Source: Macrococcus sp. 19Msa1099
GTDB lineage: Bacteria; Bacillota; Bacilli; Staphylococcales; Staphylococcaceae
Assembly (NCBI GenBank): GCA_019357535.2
Contig: CP079955.1
Span: 744,001-808,000 of the forward strand
Direction: 5' to 3'
Length of the DNA: 64,000 nt
Shown in pieces: positions 36,719 through 46,246 of this stretch; the first letter of the stretch is position 1, and each line of letters opens with the position of its first letter. The notes under the pieces are model-generated. The model had not been told where the DNA came from. It was given only the letters and a program-made list of their open reading frames with translations, and searched no databases. The translations under genes were made by a program, and so were the position numbers.

Positions 36719-36967
36719 ATGATGTCCATCGTTGAGAGAACACAACTCATAATTTATATAAAGAGTCCGAAACACGAAAGACAGCTACGCAAATTCGGAC
36801 ATATCGTGCATATTAATCGTAGTGAAAAATGGTTATCAATGTACATAAATAACGATAAACTAGAATGGACGCTTGAACAGCTTGAAAAACTTAAGTTCGT
36901 TACAAACGTCGTAAGTTCTTCATACAAATTACTGAAGAAAGATTATTCTAATACATCGGTGGAATAA
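36719..36967 (+). CDS. ylbG: YlbG family protein (DUF2129)
   Basis: A small basic protein of about 82 residues matching YlbG/UPF0298 (DUF2129) by position and by the pattern IIYIKSPKHERQLRKFG. Function unknown. Three consecutive ATG codons (36716, 36719, 36722) follow GAGAGG; the middle one has the best spacing, so the start is uncertain by one codon. Its 3' end overlaps the end of the opposing gene by 20 bases. Confidence 0.8.
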   Translation: MMSIVERTQLIIYIKSPKHERQLRKFGHIVHINRSEKWLSMYINNDKLEWTLEQLEKLKFVTNVVSSSYKLLKKDYSNTSVE

Positions 36968-37334
36968 TACGCTGTAGACGTAAGACACCTGTTAAATATT
37001 GATAGTAGAGTTCATCTTCATAAAAATGCTGCTTGCTTTTTATCTCGTGCTCTATCACTTTGATATTATATTGATCGGCCCAATTCTTGAGCATATCATA
37101 TTTCTTGCTTTGACCATGATATGGATATTTGATGCATTCAAATATGCTGTACATTGCCTGAAACTTATCCTGTGCCGGATGCATAATCAGAATACAGGAC
37201 GTCTTCGGCTCAGCTTCAAGTGTCGTATGCAGAAATAATAGACAGTGGACGCGTTCGTGATTATATTTCATCAGCTGTTCGAATTCAAACAGGTCGCTTA
37301 ATCCTGTTCCTAGAGGTATAAATGTCTGTTTCAT
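36948..37334 (-). CDS. Conserved hypothetical protein (possibly DUF7147)
   Basis: A 128-residue soluble protein beginning MKQTFIPLGTGLSDLFEF and ending in LRLQRIIPPMY; a similar protein lies between ylbG and rsmD in staphylococci. It may belong to the family catalogued as DUF7147, but I am not certain of that name. No catalytic motif is evident. AAAGGAG precedes the ATG on the minus strand. It overlaps ylbG tail to tail by 20 bases. Confidence 0.75.
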   Translation of the reverse strand: MKQTFIPLGTGLSDLFEFEQLMKYNHERVHCLLFLHTTLEAEPKTSCILIMHPAQDKFQAMYSIFECIKYPYHGQSKKYDMLKNWADQYNIKVIEHEIKSKQHFYEDELYYQYLTGVLRLQRIIPPMY

Positions 37335-37405
37335 CGTTCGACTCCTTTTTAGGTGATAAATTAAGTATACTAAATTTTTTATGGAATGGAATATGGGGGA
37401 GTATT

Positions 37406-38436
<1,031 letters not shown>

Positions 38437-38437
38437 T

Positions 38438-39511
38438 TTAAGGCCTTCTGTAGATTACTGGGTTGTTGAATTCTGTCTGTGATTGACCCGTCAGTATGTT
38501 GTATACATCAGTAGCTTTAACTTCCAGCGAGAAATAATGCACATTCTGTTTGTTAATATTCGTTATAATTGGAACAGGACAGAGAGTCTTCACCTGTTTA
38601 ATATAATTTCTTCCTTGTTCATTCATAGCAAGTACACGGATTGCTTCAATCTGAGGCTTTGATTCCGATACGTTGAGCAGGATATAGGTGAGTAGTCTTC
38701 GAATCCGTGCTTTCGTATAACGCTTAGTACTTAAGCATTCTATAAGGTGATCATAGCTTTGAGCCTCATGAATATACTTCTTGATGCGATATTCCAGACC
38801 TTCATACATCGTGTATATTGTGCGCAGTGTACTTAAGTCGCTCGAAACGATGCGGTATTTTAACAGCTGAAAGAGCATGTCTTTATTTAACGGATGTGCG
38901 ATATACTGTAATGAAGACTGAGGCAGCGCATGCTGGAAGCGTGCTGCGTTATAATAGGCTTTACGGATTGCTGCTGCGCTTGAAATTTCTCCGGTCAATG
39001 ATTCATCAAGATAGGCATTGCTGACCCTTTGTACGGGAAAGAACGATAGTCCGGTATGTGCACCTTGTCTTATATATTGTACTGCAAGGATATCGTTACT
39101 CTTTAGGCCGTTTGACATAAGTTCTGCGTATCCGATATCTCTGCGTGTCGGTTTTATATTATCAAGTCGCATCGCTTCGTGAGTGAGTGCTTGCAGATCA
39201 TTGCTTTCGCTCCCGAATGACAATGTATCAGCCTGTAACATGTGTGCTACTGATACGCCGCCATATGCGAAATCATCTGCATAGCTCATCGCATAGAATT
39301 GCGGTAATTCAACGACAAGATCACAATGATGAATGGCCATCTGTGCACGCTGAAATTTACTGACGAATGCAGGCTCACCGCGCTGCGTAAATTGCCCGCT
39401 CATAATCGCGATGATAACATGCTCAGGAAATGCTGCTTTTATTTTGTTGATATGAAATAGGTGTCCGTTATGAAATGGGTTATATTCTGCGATGATCGCT
39501 ATTGCCTTCAC
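38438..39511 (-). CDS. tmcAL: tRNA(Met) cytidine acetate ligase (YlbM)
   Basis: A 357-residue nucleotidyltransferase-fold protein with the ATP-binding motif EYNPFHNGH (HNGH at 14-17), the MSGQFTQRGEPA segment and the FGSES motif. TmcAL makes N4-acetylcytidine at the wobble base of elongator tRNA-Met using acetate and ATP. Slightly shorter than typical Bacillus homologues. AGGAG precedes the ATG. It is divergent from yceD with a palindrome in between. Confidence 0.92.
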   Translation of the reverse strand: MKAIAIIAEYNPFHNGHLFHINKIKAAFPEHVIIAIMSGQFTQRGEPAFVSKFQRAQMAIHHCDLVVELPQFYAMSYADDFAYGGVSVAHMLQADTLSFGSESNDLQALTHEAMRLDNIKPTRRDIGYAELMSNGLKSNDILAVQYIRQGAHTGLSFFPVQRVSNAYLDESLTGEISSAAAIRKAYYNAARFQHALPQSSLQYIAHPLNKDMLFQLLKYRIVSSDLSTLRTIYTMYEGLEYRIKKYIHEAQSYDHLIECLSTKRYTKARIRRLLTYILLNVSESKPQIEAIRVLAMNEQGRNYIKQVKTLCPVPIITNINKQNVHYFSLEVKATDVYNILTGQSQTEFNNPVIYRRP

Positions 39512-39543
39512 TAGTATTTCTCCTTTTCAGCGTTTATAATGAC

Positions 39544-39565
39544 ATTGTAACAGATTTATCTGTTA
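39544..39565. promoter_or_regulatory. Perfect palindrome over the tmcAL promoter, beside the yceD promoter
   Basis: TAACAGAT-TT-ATCTGTTA (39548-39565) is a perfect 8-bp-arm inverted repeat. It overlaps a minus-strand extended -10 for tmcAL (TGTTACAAT, 39544-39552) and ends 10 bases before the yceD -35. It has operator geometry for both directions. An RNA hairpin role is less likely because it lies at the promoters. Confidence 0.5.
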
Positions 39566-39575
39566 AGAAAATATC

Positions 39576-39605
39576 TTGACAAAGTACATATATAAAGTGT
39601 AAAAT
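39576..39605 (+). promoter_or_regulatory. Promoter of yceD-rpmF
   Basis: A perfect -35 TTGACA (39576-39581) and TAAAAT (39600-39605) are 18 bases apart, 31 bases before the yceD ATG. Confidence 0.7.
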
Positions 39606-39635
39606 AAATTTTGTGTTTGTAAGAGGTGAAACCAT

Positions 39636-40151
39636 ATGAAATGGTCATTAACTGAATTAAGAAAGCATCGTGATAATGCTTTGTCAGTTGATTCAGAAAT
39701 CAACTTAAATGAATTAATCAAAAGCCTGGACTTAGTCGATTTATCTCTGATACATGTTGAAGGTAAGCTGACACCGAAGTCTAACGAAGTTATCGCTGAC
39801 TTACATCTTACGGGTCATTATGTAATGACGTGTGCAAGGTCGCTTGAAGATGTAGTTGTTCCGTTTGATATCCAATCGATTGAGTATTTTGATGATAGTG
39901 AATTTGAAGTTGACTATGAAGATAACAGACATCCATTAGAAAATGGTGTGATTGACCTTAAACCTGTTATCCAGGAGTTAGTCGTGCTCAACAAACCTGC
40001 ACGTGTGGTAAAGGATGATGTTGATCTGACATTAACGAAAGGTAACGGTTGGGAAGTTATTGATGAAAGTCAATTAGAAGAGGAATTACCTAAGGTTGAT
40101 CCTAGGTTAGCGAAACTTCAAGCTTTAAAAGACAGTATGTCTGAACAATAA
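39636..40151 (+). CDS. yceD: YceD family 23S rRNA accumulation protein (DUF177)
   Basis: A 171-residue acidic protein of the DUF177/YceD family, which is found next to rpmF throughout bacteria and is implicated in 23S rRNA accumulation. The central motif region around YVMTCARSLEDVVVPFD is typical. GAGGTGAAA precedes the ATG. rpmF follows after 19 bases, sharing the promoter at 39576. Confidence 0.9.
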   Translation: MKWSLTELRKHRDNALSVDSEINLNELIKSLDLVDLSLIHVEGKLTPKSNEVIADLHLTGHYVMTCARSLEDVVVPFDIQSIEYFDDSEFEVDYEDNRHPLENGVIDLKPVIQELVVLNKPARVVKDDVDLTLTKGNGWEVIDESQLEEELPKVDPRLAKLQALKDSMSEQ

Positions 40152-40170
40152 GTGATAGGAGGCAAAAACA

Positions 40171-40344
40171 ATGGCAGTTCCATTTAGAAGAACATCTAAA
40201 ACAGCGAAAAGAAAACGTCGTACACACTTCAAATTATCAGTGCCTGGTATGGTTGAATGTCCATCATGCGGAGAAATGAAGTTATCTCACCGCGTATGTC
40301 CATCATGTGGGTCATACAATGGTAAAGAAGTAGTATCTAAATAA
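40171..40344 (+). CDS. rpmF: Ribosomal protein L32, zinc-binding form
   Basis: A 57-residue protein, [17 protein letters not shown] at its start, with a zinc ribbon of two CxxC pairs (Cys30/33 and Cys43/46). The four cysteines make it the zinc-containing form; some bacteria keep a zinc-free paralogue for zinc starvation, not seen here. TAGGAGG precedes the ATG. It ends 10 bases before a strong terminator. Confidence 0.97.
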   Translation: MAVPFRRTSKTAKRKRRTHFKLSVPGMVECPSCGEMKLSHRVCPSCGSYNGKEVVSK

Positions 40345-40354
40345 TAGTGATTGC

Positions 40355-40386
40355 AAGAGGCCGGAAACAAATTCCGGTCTCTTTTA
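40355..40386 (+). terminator. Terminator of yceD-rpmF
   Basis: A 12-bp stem AAGAGGCCGGAA (one G-U pair) with a short loop, followed by TTTTATT. Confidence 0.88.
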
Positions 40387-40430
40387 TTGTGTCATTGCTG
40401 ACTAAGGCTACTTATTTATAAGCCGTTAAA

Positions 40431-40459
40431 TTGTTTTTTAAGATGATAATCATTATACT
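40431..40459 (+). promoter_or_regulatory. bshC promoter overlapped by a Fur-box-like operator
   Basis: TTGTTT (40431-40436) and TATACT (40454-40459) are exactly 17 bases apart. Within the spacer and -10, TGATAATCATTATAC (40444-40458) matches the Fur 7-1-7 consensus TGATAATNATTATCA at 12 of 14 fixed positions. A repressor here would block RNA polymerase. The match is by eye. Confidence 0.6.
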
Positions 40460-40488
40460 AAGTAGTGATTATATGCGAGGTGTAGATA

Positions 40489-42078
40489 GTGGAACATTAT
40501 AAATTTTTAGAAGAGTCATCAGGGTCATTTATTGATCGATACATACATACGGAATTGAGTGCGTTCTATCATTATGCAGTAAGCGAGGCGGGACTAGCGG
40601 CAAGAAGTGACGTACGTCCTAATGGAAGAGAACGAGAACTGAGCGATGTGATTGCACAATATATGGGCGATGACATCTCACATGCTCAGCGCACTAACAT
40701 TGCAGCAATAAGAGAAGGTCACCAAGTCGTTATCGGTGGACAGCAGGCAGGACTCTTTGTCAGCCCGATGTATACAATCCATAAGATTATCTCTATTGTT
40801 GTTATGGCGAAGGAACAATCAAAGCGACTTGGAAAGCATATCGTACCGGTATTCTGGATTGCAGGAGAAGATCATGATTTTGATGAAGTGAATCACGCAA
40901 ATATTTATGACAACGAAAGCATTATTCATCGTGTGAAGTATTATCCAAAACAAGAGGTAACGGATTCTGTCAGTCACGTTCAGATGGAAACAGAAGCCTT
41001 CCATGCAGCGTTAAACAAACTGATTTCATTGCTGGATGAAACTGAACATACGAAACCGCTTTTTGCAATGCTCTCTCAACTTCCAGATAACTGGACGGAA
41101 CACTTCCATAAGATTGTACACGAGCTATTTAAGGCTTATGGTGTTCTGTTTATTGACAGTCATTATAGTCAATTGAGGGAATTAGAGCGAGAACTGTTAA
41201 CTTGGCAGTTTGAGCACCATCTTGAGATCGATCGTGCTTTTCGTGAGGGGCAGGACAAACTTGCTGAAACTATAGGTGAACGTCAGATTGTTACGGATAC
41301 GAATGTTCATATGTTCATGCAGTATGATGGTATCCGTCAGTTGCTGAAGTATGAAGCGGGGAAGTATGTGTTACCAAAGTCAGAGGTCTCATTTACTAAA
41401 GAAGAAATCTTGCAGATGATTGCCGCGTCACCAGAAATATTCTCAAATAATGTCGTGACAAGGCCGCTGATGCAGGAACTTGTATTTAATACGCTCGCTT
41501 TTATCGGTGGACCTTCAGAAATTAAGTATTGGGGAGAACTGACACAAGTATTCAATCTTGCGAATATTAACATGCCAGTTGTTGTGCCGCGTATGCGTAT
41601 TACGTATATTACTCCGGAACATTTAAAGATTATGGCACGTTACGATATATCAATAGATGGACTGTTTCAAGAAGGTATAGAGTATTTTGAGCAAAACTTC
41701 TTAAAGTCAAAAGAAAACTATCTAGTTGAACAAGAGATTAATACGATGCAGCAGCAGCTGGATGCATCTTTTAAAGCGATTCAACAGCTAGATAGTGATG
41801 TAGAGCTAGCAAAACTGGCACAAAAGAATCTTCAACACCATCATATGCAGTTCAACTATTTTTTAGAGACATATCGCAAGCAGATTAAACGCAGACATAA
41901 TACTGAGATGAAGCATTTCAACAAGCTGCGCAATGAGCTGACACCTGGGGGACTGCAAGAGCGTATCATGCACCCCGCGCAATTATTGAACCGTTATGGC
42001 CTGGATGTATTCTCTGATGTTATCGATACGTTTGAAACGTATCAGTTCGAACATTTAATAATTAAAACAAATGAATAA
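40489..42078 (+). CDS. bshC: Bacillithiol biosynthesis cysteine-adding enzyme
   Basis: A 529-residue protein of the BshC family (YllA), which adds cysteine to glucosaminyl-malate to complete bacillithiol, the main low-molecular-weight thiol of Firmicutes. It has the Rossmann-like core with VIGGQQAGLFVSP and FWIAGEDHDFDEVNH, and a C-terminal coiled coil (about 405-500). It starts with GTG at 40489 behind GCGAGGTG. Located just upstream of mraZ, as in staphylococci and bacilli. The promoter carries a possible Fur site. Confidence 0.94.
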   Translation: MEHYKFLEESSGSFIDRYIHTELSAFYHYAVSEAGLAARSDVRPNGRERELSDVIAQYMGDDISHAQRTNIAAIREGHQVVIGGQQAGLFVSPMYTIHKIISIVVMAKEQSKRLGKHIVPVFWIAGEDHDFDEVNHANIYDNESIIHRVKYYPKQEVTDSVSHVQMETEAFHAALNKLISLLDETEHTKPLFAMLSQLPDNWTEHFHKIVHELFKAYGVLFIDSHYSQLRELERELLTWQFEHHLEIDRAFREGQDKLAETIGERQIVTDTNVHMFMQYDGIRQLLKYEAGKYVLPKSEVSFTKEEILQMIAASPEIFSNNVVTRPLMQELVFNTLAFIGGPSEIKYWGELTQVFNLANINMPVVVPRMRITYITPEHLKIMARYDISIDGLFQEGIEYFEQNFLKSKENYLVEQEINTMQQQLDASFKAIQQLDSDVELAKLAQKNLQHHHMQFNYFLETYRKQIKRRHNTEMKHFNKLRNELTPGGLQERIMHPAQLLNRYGLDVFSDVIDTFETYQFEHLIIKTNE

Positions 42079-42082
42079 GACG

Positions 42083-42123
42083 AAGCCTGTTACATTGATC
42101 TTAACAATGTAACAGGCTTTTTC
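42083..42123 (+). terminator. Terminator of bshC
   Basis: A perfect 15-bp stem (AAGCCTGTTACATTG, loop ATCTTAA, complement) followed by TTTTT. It isolates bshC from the dcw cluster. Confidence 0.92.
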
Positions 42124-42159
42124 TGTTTTAAACAATTAATTATAAAAAAAATTGCATAA

Positions 42160-42192
42160 ATAGTGGAGGAAAGTGGGGGGGTATGGTAAATT
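42160..42192 (+). promoter_or_regulatory. MraZ-box repeats and extended -10 promoter of the dcw cluster
   Basis: Three tandem 10-base units lie at 42160-42169 (ATAGTGGAGG), 42170-42179 (AAAGTGGGGG) and 42180-42189 (GGTATGGTAA). The period and the AAAGTGG core match MraZ-binding boxes known from other bacteria. The last unit overlaps an extended -10, TGGTAAATT (42184-42192). MraZ, encoded 24 bases further on, probably regulates its own cluster here. Confidence 0.7.
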
Positions 42193-42216
42193 AGATTTAA
42201 GGCGAGGTGAATCGAA

Positions 42217-42648
42217 ATGTTTATGGGTGAATTTCAGCATCAGCTTGACGCGAAAGGCCGAATGATTGTGCCTGCTAAATTTCGCGAAGAATTAACTGAA
42301 CATTTCGTGATTACACGTGGCCTTGACAAATGTCTCTTTGGTTATACATTAACCGAGTGGGCAGCTATTGAAGAAAAACTAAAAGCATTACCACTCACAA
42401 GAAGAGACGCTAGAAAATTTATGCGTATGTTCTTCTCCGGAGCTGTGGAAGTCGAGATGGATAAGCAAGGACGTATCAATATTCCGAAACATCTGATGGA
42501 ATATGCGGGTCTATCTAAAGAAGCTACAGTTATCGGTGTATCTAGTCGCATAGAAATTTGGGATCGTAAGTTATGGTCTGATTTCTATGAAGAGACAGAA
42601 GAAGAATTTGAGACAATTGCAGAAGAATTAATTGATTTTGATTTTTAG
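42217..42648 (+). CDS. mraZ: Transcriptional regulator MraZ
   Basis: A 143-residue protein with two AbrB-like SpoVT domains: [23 protein letters not shown] form (about 3-45) and the second copy around [13 protein letters not shown] (about 80-125), each with the DxKGR-type motif. MraZ rings bind repeated DNA boxes and repress the division and wall cluster. GGCGAGGTG precedes the ATG; first gene of the dcw operon. Confidence 0.95.
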   Translation: MFMGEFQHQLDAKGRMIVPAKFREELTEHFVITRGLDKCLFGYTLTEWAAIEEKLKALPLTRRDARKFMRMFFSGAVEVEMDKQGRINIPKHLMEYAGLSKEATVIGVSSRIEIWDRKLWSDFYEETEEEFETIAEELIDFDF

Positions 42649-42657
42649 GAGGATTCT

Positions 42658-43590
42658 ATGTTCCATCATGTAACAGTATTATTAGAAGAAACGGTCGATC
42701 AGCTGAATATTGATCCAAATGGGATATACGTCGACTGTACATTAGGTGGAGCAGGACACAGTCTATATCTTGTGAAGCAATTGCAGGAAGGGCACCTCAT
42801 ATCGATTGATCAGGATCAGACTGCGATTGATAATGCGCACATCATACTGAAAGATTATCTCGATAAGGTAACGTTTGTTAAGGATAATTTTCGCAATCTT
42901 TCTGATATCCTCACACAGCTTGGTATTCAGAAGGTTGACGGGATTTTATATGATCTAGGAGTATCAAGCCCGCAGCTTGATGTAGGAGAGCGTGGTTTCA
43001 GCTATCATCAAGAAGCTAAGCTTGATATGCGTATGGACCAGACACAGGCACTATCAGCTTATGAAGTGGTCAATACCTGGCCATACGAGAAGCTTGTTTC
43101 TATATTCTTCCGTTATGGTGAAGAGAAATTTTCTAAACAAATTGCAAGAAAGATTGAAGCTGAACGTGAGTTACAGCCAATTGAAACAACGACTGAACTA
43201 GTTGAAATTATTAAAGCAGCAATTCCGGCACCCGCAAGAAGAACTGGAGGGCATCCAGCTAAGCGTGTCTTTCAGGCGATACGAATTGCTGTCAATGACG
43301 AATTAGGTGCCTTTGAATCTTCTATAGAACAAGCGATTGATAGTGTTAAGCCGGGTGGAAGAATTTCAGTCATTACATTTCATTCTCTTGAGGATCGATT
43401 ATGTAAGCAAGTCTTTCAGGAGTACAGTAAAGGGCCAGACATCCCTCGTGGATTACCGGTCGTTCCCCCTGAATACCAGCCGAAACTAAAGAAAATCACT
43501 AGAAAACCAATTATATCCTCAAATGAAGAGCTCGAACATAATAATAGAGCGAGAAGCGCAAAGCTTAGAGTCGTAGAAATATTAAAATAA
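42658..43590 (+). CDS. rsmH: 16S rRNA (cytosine1402-N4)-methyltransferase
   Basis: A 310-residue RsmH (MraW) with the SAM motif CTLGGAGHS near residue 30, the GVSSPQLD and GFSYH region typical of the family, and C-terminal ISFHSLEDR-like [10 protein letters not shown]. It methylates C1402 in the decoding centre. AGGAGG lies over the mraZ stop. Second gene of the dcw cluster. Confidence 0.96.
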   Translation: MFHHVTVLLEETVDQLNIDPNGIYVDCTLGGAGHSLYLVKQLQEGHLISIDQDQTAIDNAHIILKDYLDKVTFVKDNFRNLSDILTQLGIQKVDGILYDLGVSSPQLDVGERGFSYHQEAKLDMRMDQTQALSAYEVVNTWPYEKLVSIFFRYGEEKFSKQIARKIEAERELQPIETTTELVEIIKAAIPAPARRTGGHPAKRVFQAIRIAVNDELGAFESSIEQAIDSVKPGGRISVITFHSLEDRLCKQVFQEYSKGPDIPRGLPVVPPEYQPKLKKITRKPIISSNEELEHNNRARSAKLRVVEILK

Positions 43591-43602
43591 AGAGGTGACA
43601 AC

Positions 43603-43971
43603 ATGGCAGTAGAGTACATCAATCCGAACTATTACAATCAGGTCAATGAACAAGTTAAAGTTAAATCTGTTTCAAAAACACATGTTGTTTCCCTTTCAAA
43701 GCTTGAAAAATTAATTTATTTAACATTAGTGTCATTGATTGCGTTTGTAAGCATCTATATGCTATCTTTGAAATATGATGCGTATCAGACGAACACTCAA
43801 ATTGCAGCAATCGAAGGAAAGATTGTACACCAGCAAAGTGTCAACGGAGAACTGAATTCTGAAGTGATGAAACAGTCTTCATACGAACGTGTCTATAGTA
43901 AAGCGAAATCATATGGATTAAGCTTGAAAAACGATAACGTAAAGGTAGTGCAAAAAGATGTCACGAAGTAA
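43603..43971 (+). CDS. ftsL: Cell division protein FtsL
   Basis: A 122-residue bitopic protein: basic cytoplasmic N terminus (about 1-35), one membrane helix (about 37-58) and an extracellular coiled coil of about 60 residues. Sequence conservation in the family is low; size, topology and position between rsmH and the transpeptidase gene decide the call. It forms the FtsL-DivIC-DivIB complex. It overlaps the next gene by 14 bases. Confidence 0.9.
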   Translation: MAVEYINPNYYNQVNEQVKVKSVSKTHVVSLSKLEKLIYLTLVSLIAFVSIYMLSLKYDAYQTNTQIAAIEGKIVHQQSVNGELNSEVMKQSSYERVYSKAKSYGLSLKNDNVKVVQKDVTK

Positions 43972-46207
43972 ACTAAAACTAAAGAAAAACAAAATAGGAG
44001 CAGTCCTCTTGATCATGCTATTCGGACTGCTCTTTTTTTCATTGATTTTTAAATATGGCATGATCATGCTTACAGGAAAGTCCAGCGGTCAGGATCTTGA
44101 AATGCGTGCGAGCGAGAAATATGTTCGGAATATCGTCAATCAGCCTGAACGTGGTAAGATTCTAGATCGCAATGGACAGGTGCTTGCAGAGGATATTGAA
44201 TCCTATAAGCTTGTCGCAATCCTCGATAAACGATTTTCAGAAGGAAGTAAGCAACCGAGACATGTCGTTAATAAGAAGAAGACAGCTAAAGCTTTAGCTG
44301 ACATCATCGATATGAAAGAAAAGGACATCTATAAAGTGCTGAGCAATAAAAAAGCATTTCAGGTCGAATTTGGTAAGGCGGGTAAAGACCTGACGTTTGA
44401 TCAGAAACAGAAGATACAGAACTTGAAGATGCCTGGACTCACATTCTTCTCTGAGAAGAAAAGATTTTATCCAAATGGGAATTTCGCTTCTCATTTAATT
44501 GGTTTGGCAGAAAAAAATGGAGATACAAATATGATGACCGGAATGCTTGGTAGTGAGAAGATATTCGATTCTTATCTATCGGGAAAACCAGGTAAAACGA
44601 CCTTTAAACAGGATATATGGAACTATGTACTGCCTAAGTCAGGCAATGTCGTGCCGGCACAGGATGGGGACGATGTTAAGCTGACGATTGATAAGAACAT
44701 TCAGATTTTTGTGGAAGACTCACTCGATATGATGGTCAAACGCTATAACCCGAAAGACATCTTTGCTGTTGTAATGGATGCAAAGACGGGAGAAATATTA
44801 GGAAGTAGTCAGCGACCAACGTTTAATCCTCAGACAAGAGAAGGATTCGGAGAAAAATGGGCCAACGATCTGTATCAGAATACGTATGAGCCAGGTTCTA
44901 CTTTTAAGACTTACGGTCTTGCAGCAGCAATTGAAGAAGATCAGTATGACCCGAAAGCGAAGTACGAATCAGGTGAACGAGAAATAGATGGCATAACGAT
45001 TTCTGACTGGAATGACGTTGGGTGGGGAACAATCACTATGAGCAAAGGATTCCAATTGTCTTCAAATGTGCTGATGATGAAACTGCAGGACAAAGTAGGC
45101 ACCGATAAGATGAAGACATATTATGAAAAGTTTGGTTTTGGCAGATCGACGCAATCACTTTTCGATTCAGAAGCTACCGGGCATATTTCGTGGAATGATG
45201 AACTGAGTCAAAAAGTAAGCTCATTCGGGCAGTCTACAACCGTAACTCCGGCTCAGATGTTACAGGCTGAAAGTGCAATCGTCAATGAAGGTAAGATGCT
45301 GAAGCCCTATTTTGTGAAGTCCATTACGAGTAAAGATAATAATGATATTTACACTGGTCAGAAAGATATCATTGGACAGCCGATTTCAAAATCGACAGCA
45401 CAAAAAACGATGCAGCAGCTCTATGATGTTGTAAATGGTAAGGAGATGCATGCATTTAACTATGGTCTAAAAGATTATAAAGTTGCTGGTAAGACCGGTA
45501 CAGCACAAGTGCCGGATACGGAAAAAGGTGGCTACGTCCAAGGGGCTAATCCATATATGGTCAGCTTTATGGGGTATGCACCAGCCAAAGACCCTAAAGT
45601 TATCATCTACTACGGTATGAGTCTTGCACAGAAGAATGATGCTGAAGCATATGCACAGGGGGTTTCAAAAGGGTATACACCCCTTATGGAAAATACATTG
45701 AAATATTTGAATGTAGGATCACCTAACAAGGATAATGCAAAGCTTATATTTAATACGCCGGATGTCATTGGAAGTAAGCCTGATAAGGCATCTACTGAGA
45801 TTGAAAGTGCTTCGCTTCAACCTGTTCAGATTGGAAGCGGCAGTACCGTGACGAACCAGTTACCTGCTAAAGACACGAAGTTAATAGCCGATAATAAAGT
45901 ATTTATTCTGACTGAAGGTACAAAAGTGATGCCGGATATCACTGGATGGAGTAGACGCGATCTTCTGATGTTCAGTACGTTGACCGGAGTAGAGATACAG
46001 TTTAAAGGTAACGGTTATGCCATCAGCCAGTCTATTGATGCAAATAATCCTATAAAGCAAGGTGATAAGCTGACAGTTGAACTTGATTCATTAGATCCTC
46101 TAAAACAGTCTCCAGTCTACAATGATGTTATTAAAGCACAGCTGCAGCAGGAAAAAGAAGTGTTAAAAGAACAGATAAAAGATAAAAAACTAAAAAATTC
46201 GAATTAA
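43958..46207 (+). CDS. pbpA: Division transpeptidase, penicillin-binding protein 1
   Basis: A 749-residue class B PBP: membrane anchor (about 14-38), PBP dimer/pedestal region (about 55-230), transpeptidase domain with active-site Ser314 in STFK (314-317), SSN (368-370) and KTG (512-514), then two PASTA-type repeats (about 595-650 and 655-710) and a charged coiled C-terminal tail. It cross-links septal peptidoglycan with FtsW as partner polymerase. The start lies within ftsL. Confidence 0.95.
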   Translation: MSRSKLKLKKNKIGAVLLIMLFGLLFFSLIFKYGMIMLTGKSSGQDLEMRASEKYVRNIVNQPERGKILDRNGQVLAEDIESYKLVAILDKRFSEGSKQPRHVVNKKKTAKALADIIDMKEKDIYKVLSNKKAFQVEFGKAGKDLTFDQKQKIQNLKMPGLTFFSEKKRFYPNGNFASHLIGLAEKNGDTNMMTGMLGSEKIFDSYLSGKPGKTTFKQDIWNYVLPKSGNVVPAQDGDDVKLTIDKNIQIFVEDSLDMMVKRYNPKDIFAVVMDAKTGEILGSSQRPTFNPQTREGFGEKWANDLYQNTYEPGSTFKTYGLAAAIEEDQYDPKAKYESGEREIDGITISDWNDVGWGTITMSKGFQLSSNVLMMKLQDKVGTDKMKTYYEKFGFGRSTQSLFDSEATGHISWNDELSQKVSSFGQSTTVTPAQMLQAESAIVNEGKMLKPYFVKSITSKDNNDIYTGQKDIIGQPISKSTAQKTMQQLYDVVNGKEMHAFNYGLKDYKVAGKTGTAQVPDTEKGGYVQGANPYMVSFMGYAPAKDPKVIIYYGMSLAQKNDAEAYAQGVSKGYTPLMENTLKYLNVGSPNKDNAKLIFNTPDVIGSKPDKASTEIESASLQPVQIGSGSTVTNQLPAKDTKLIADNKVFILTEGTKVMPDITGWSRRDLLMFSTLTGVEIQFKGNGYAISQSIDANNPIKQGDKLTVELDSLDPLKQSPVYNDVIKAQLQQEKEVLKEQIKDKKLKNSN

Positions 46208-46210
46208 AAG

Positions 46211-46246
46211 AAAGGAAATCAGTAATTCTGATATGTGAAACTTATG
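46211..46246 (+). promoter_or_regulatory. Unusual ribosome binding site of mraY
   Basis: The only good Shine-Dalgarno (AAAGGA, 46211-46216) is 27 bases from the chosen ATG at 46244. Between them lies a perfect small hairpin, ATCAG-TAATT-CTGAT (46218-46232), which would shorten the gap to about 12 bases if folded. A GTG at 46235 is an alternative start. Confidence 0.4.

Noticed and set aside
42160-42192. The G-rich run as a G-quadruplex element
   Set aside because: Only one long G-run and scattered GG pairs are present; the 10-base repeat pattern fits MraZ boxes better.
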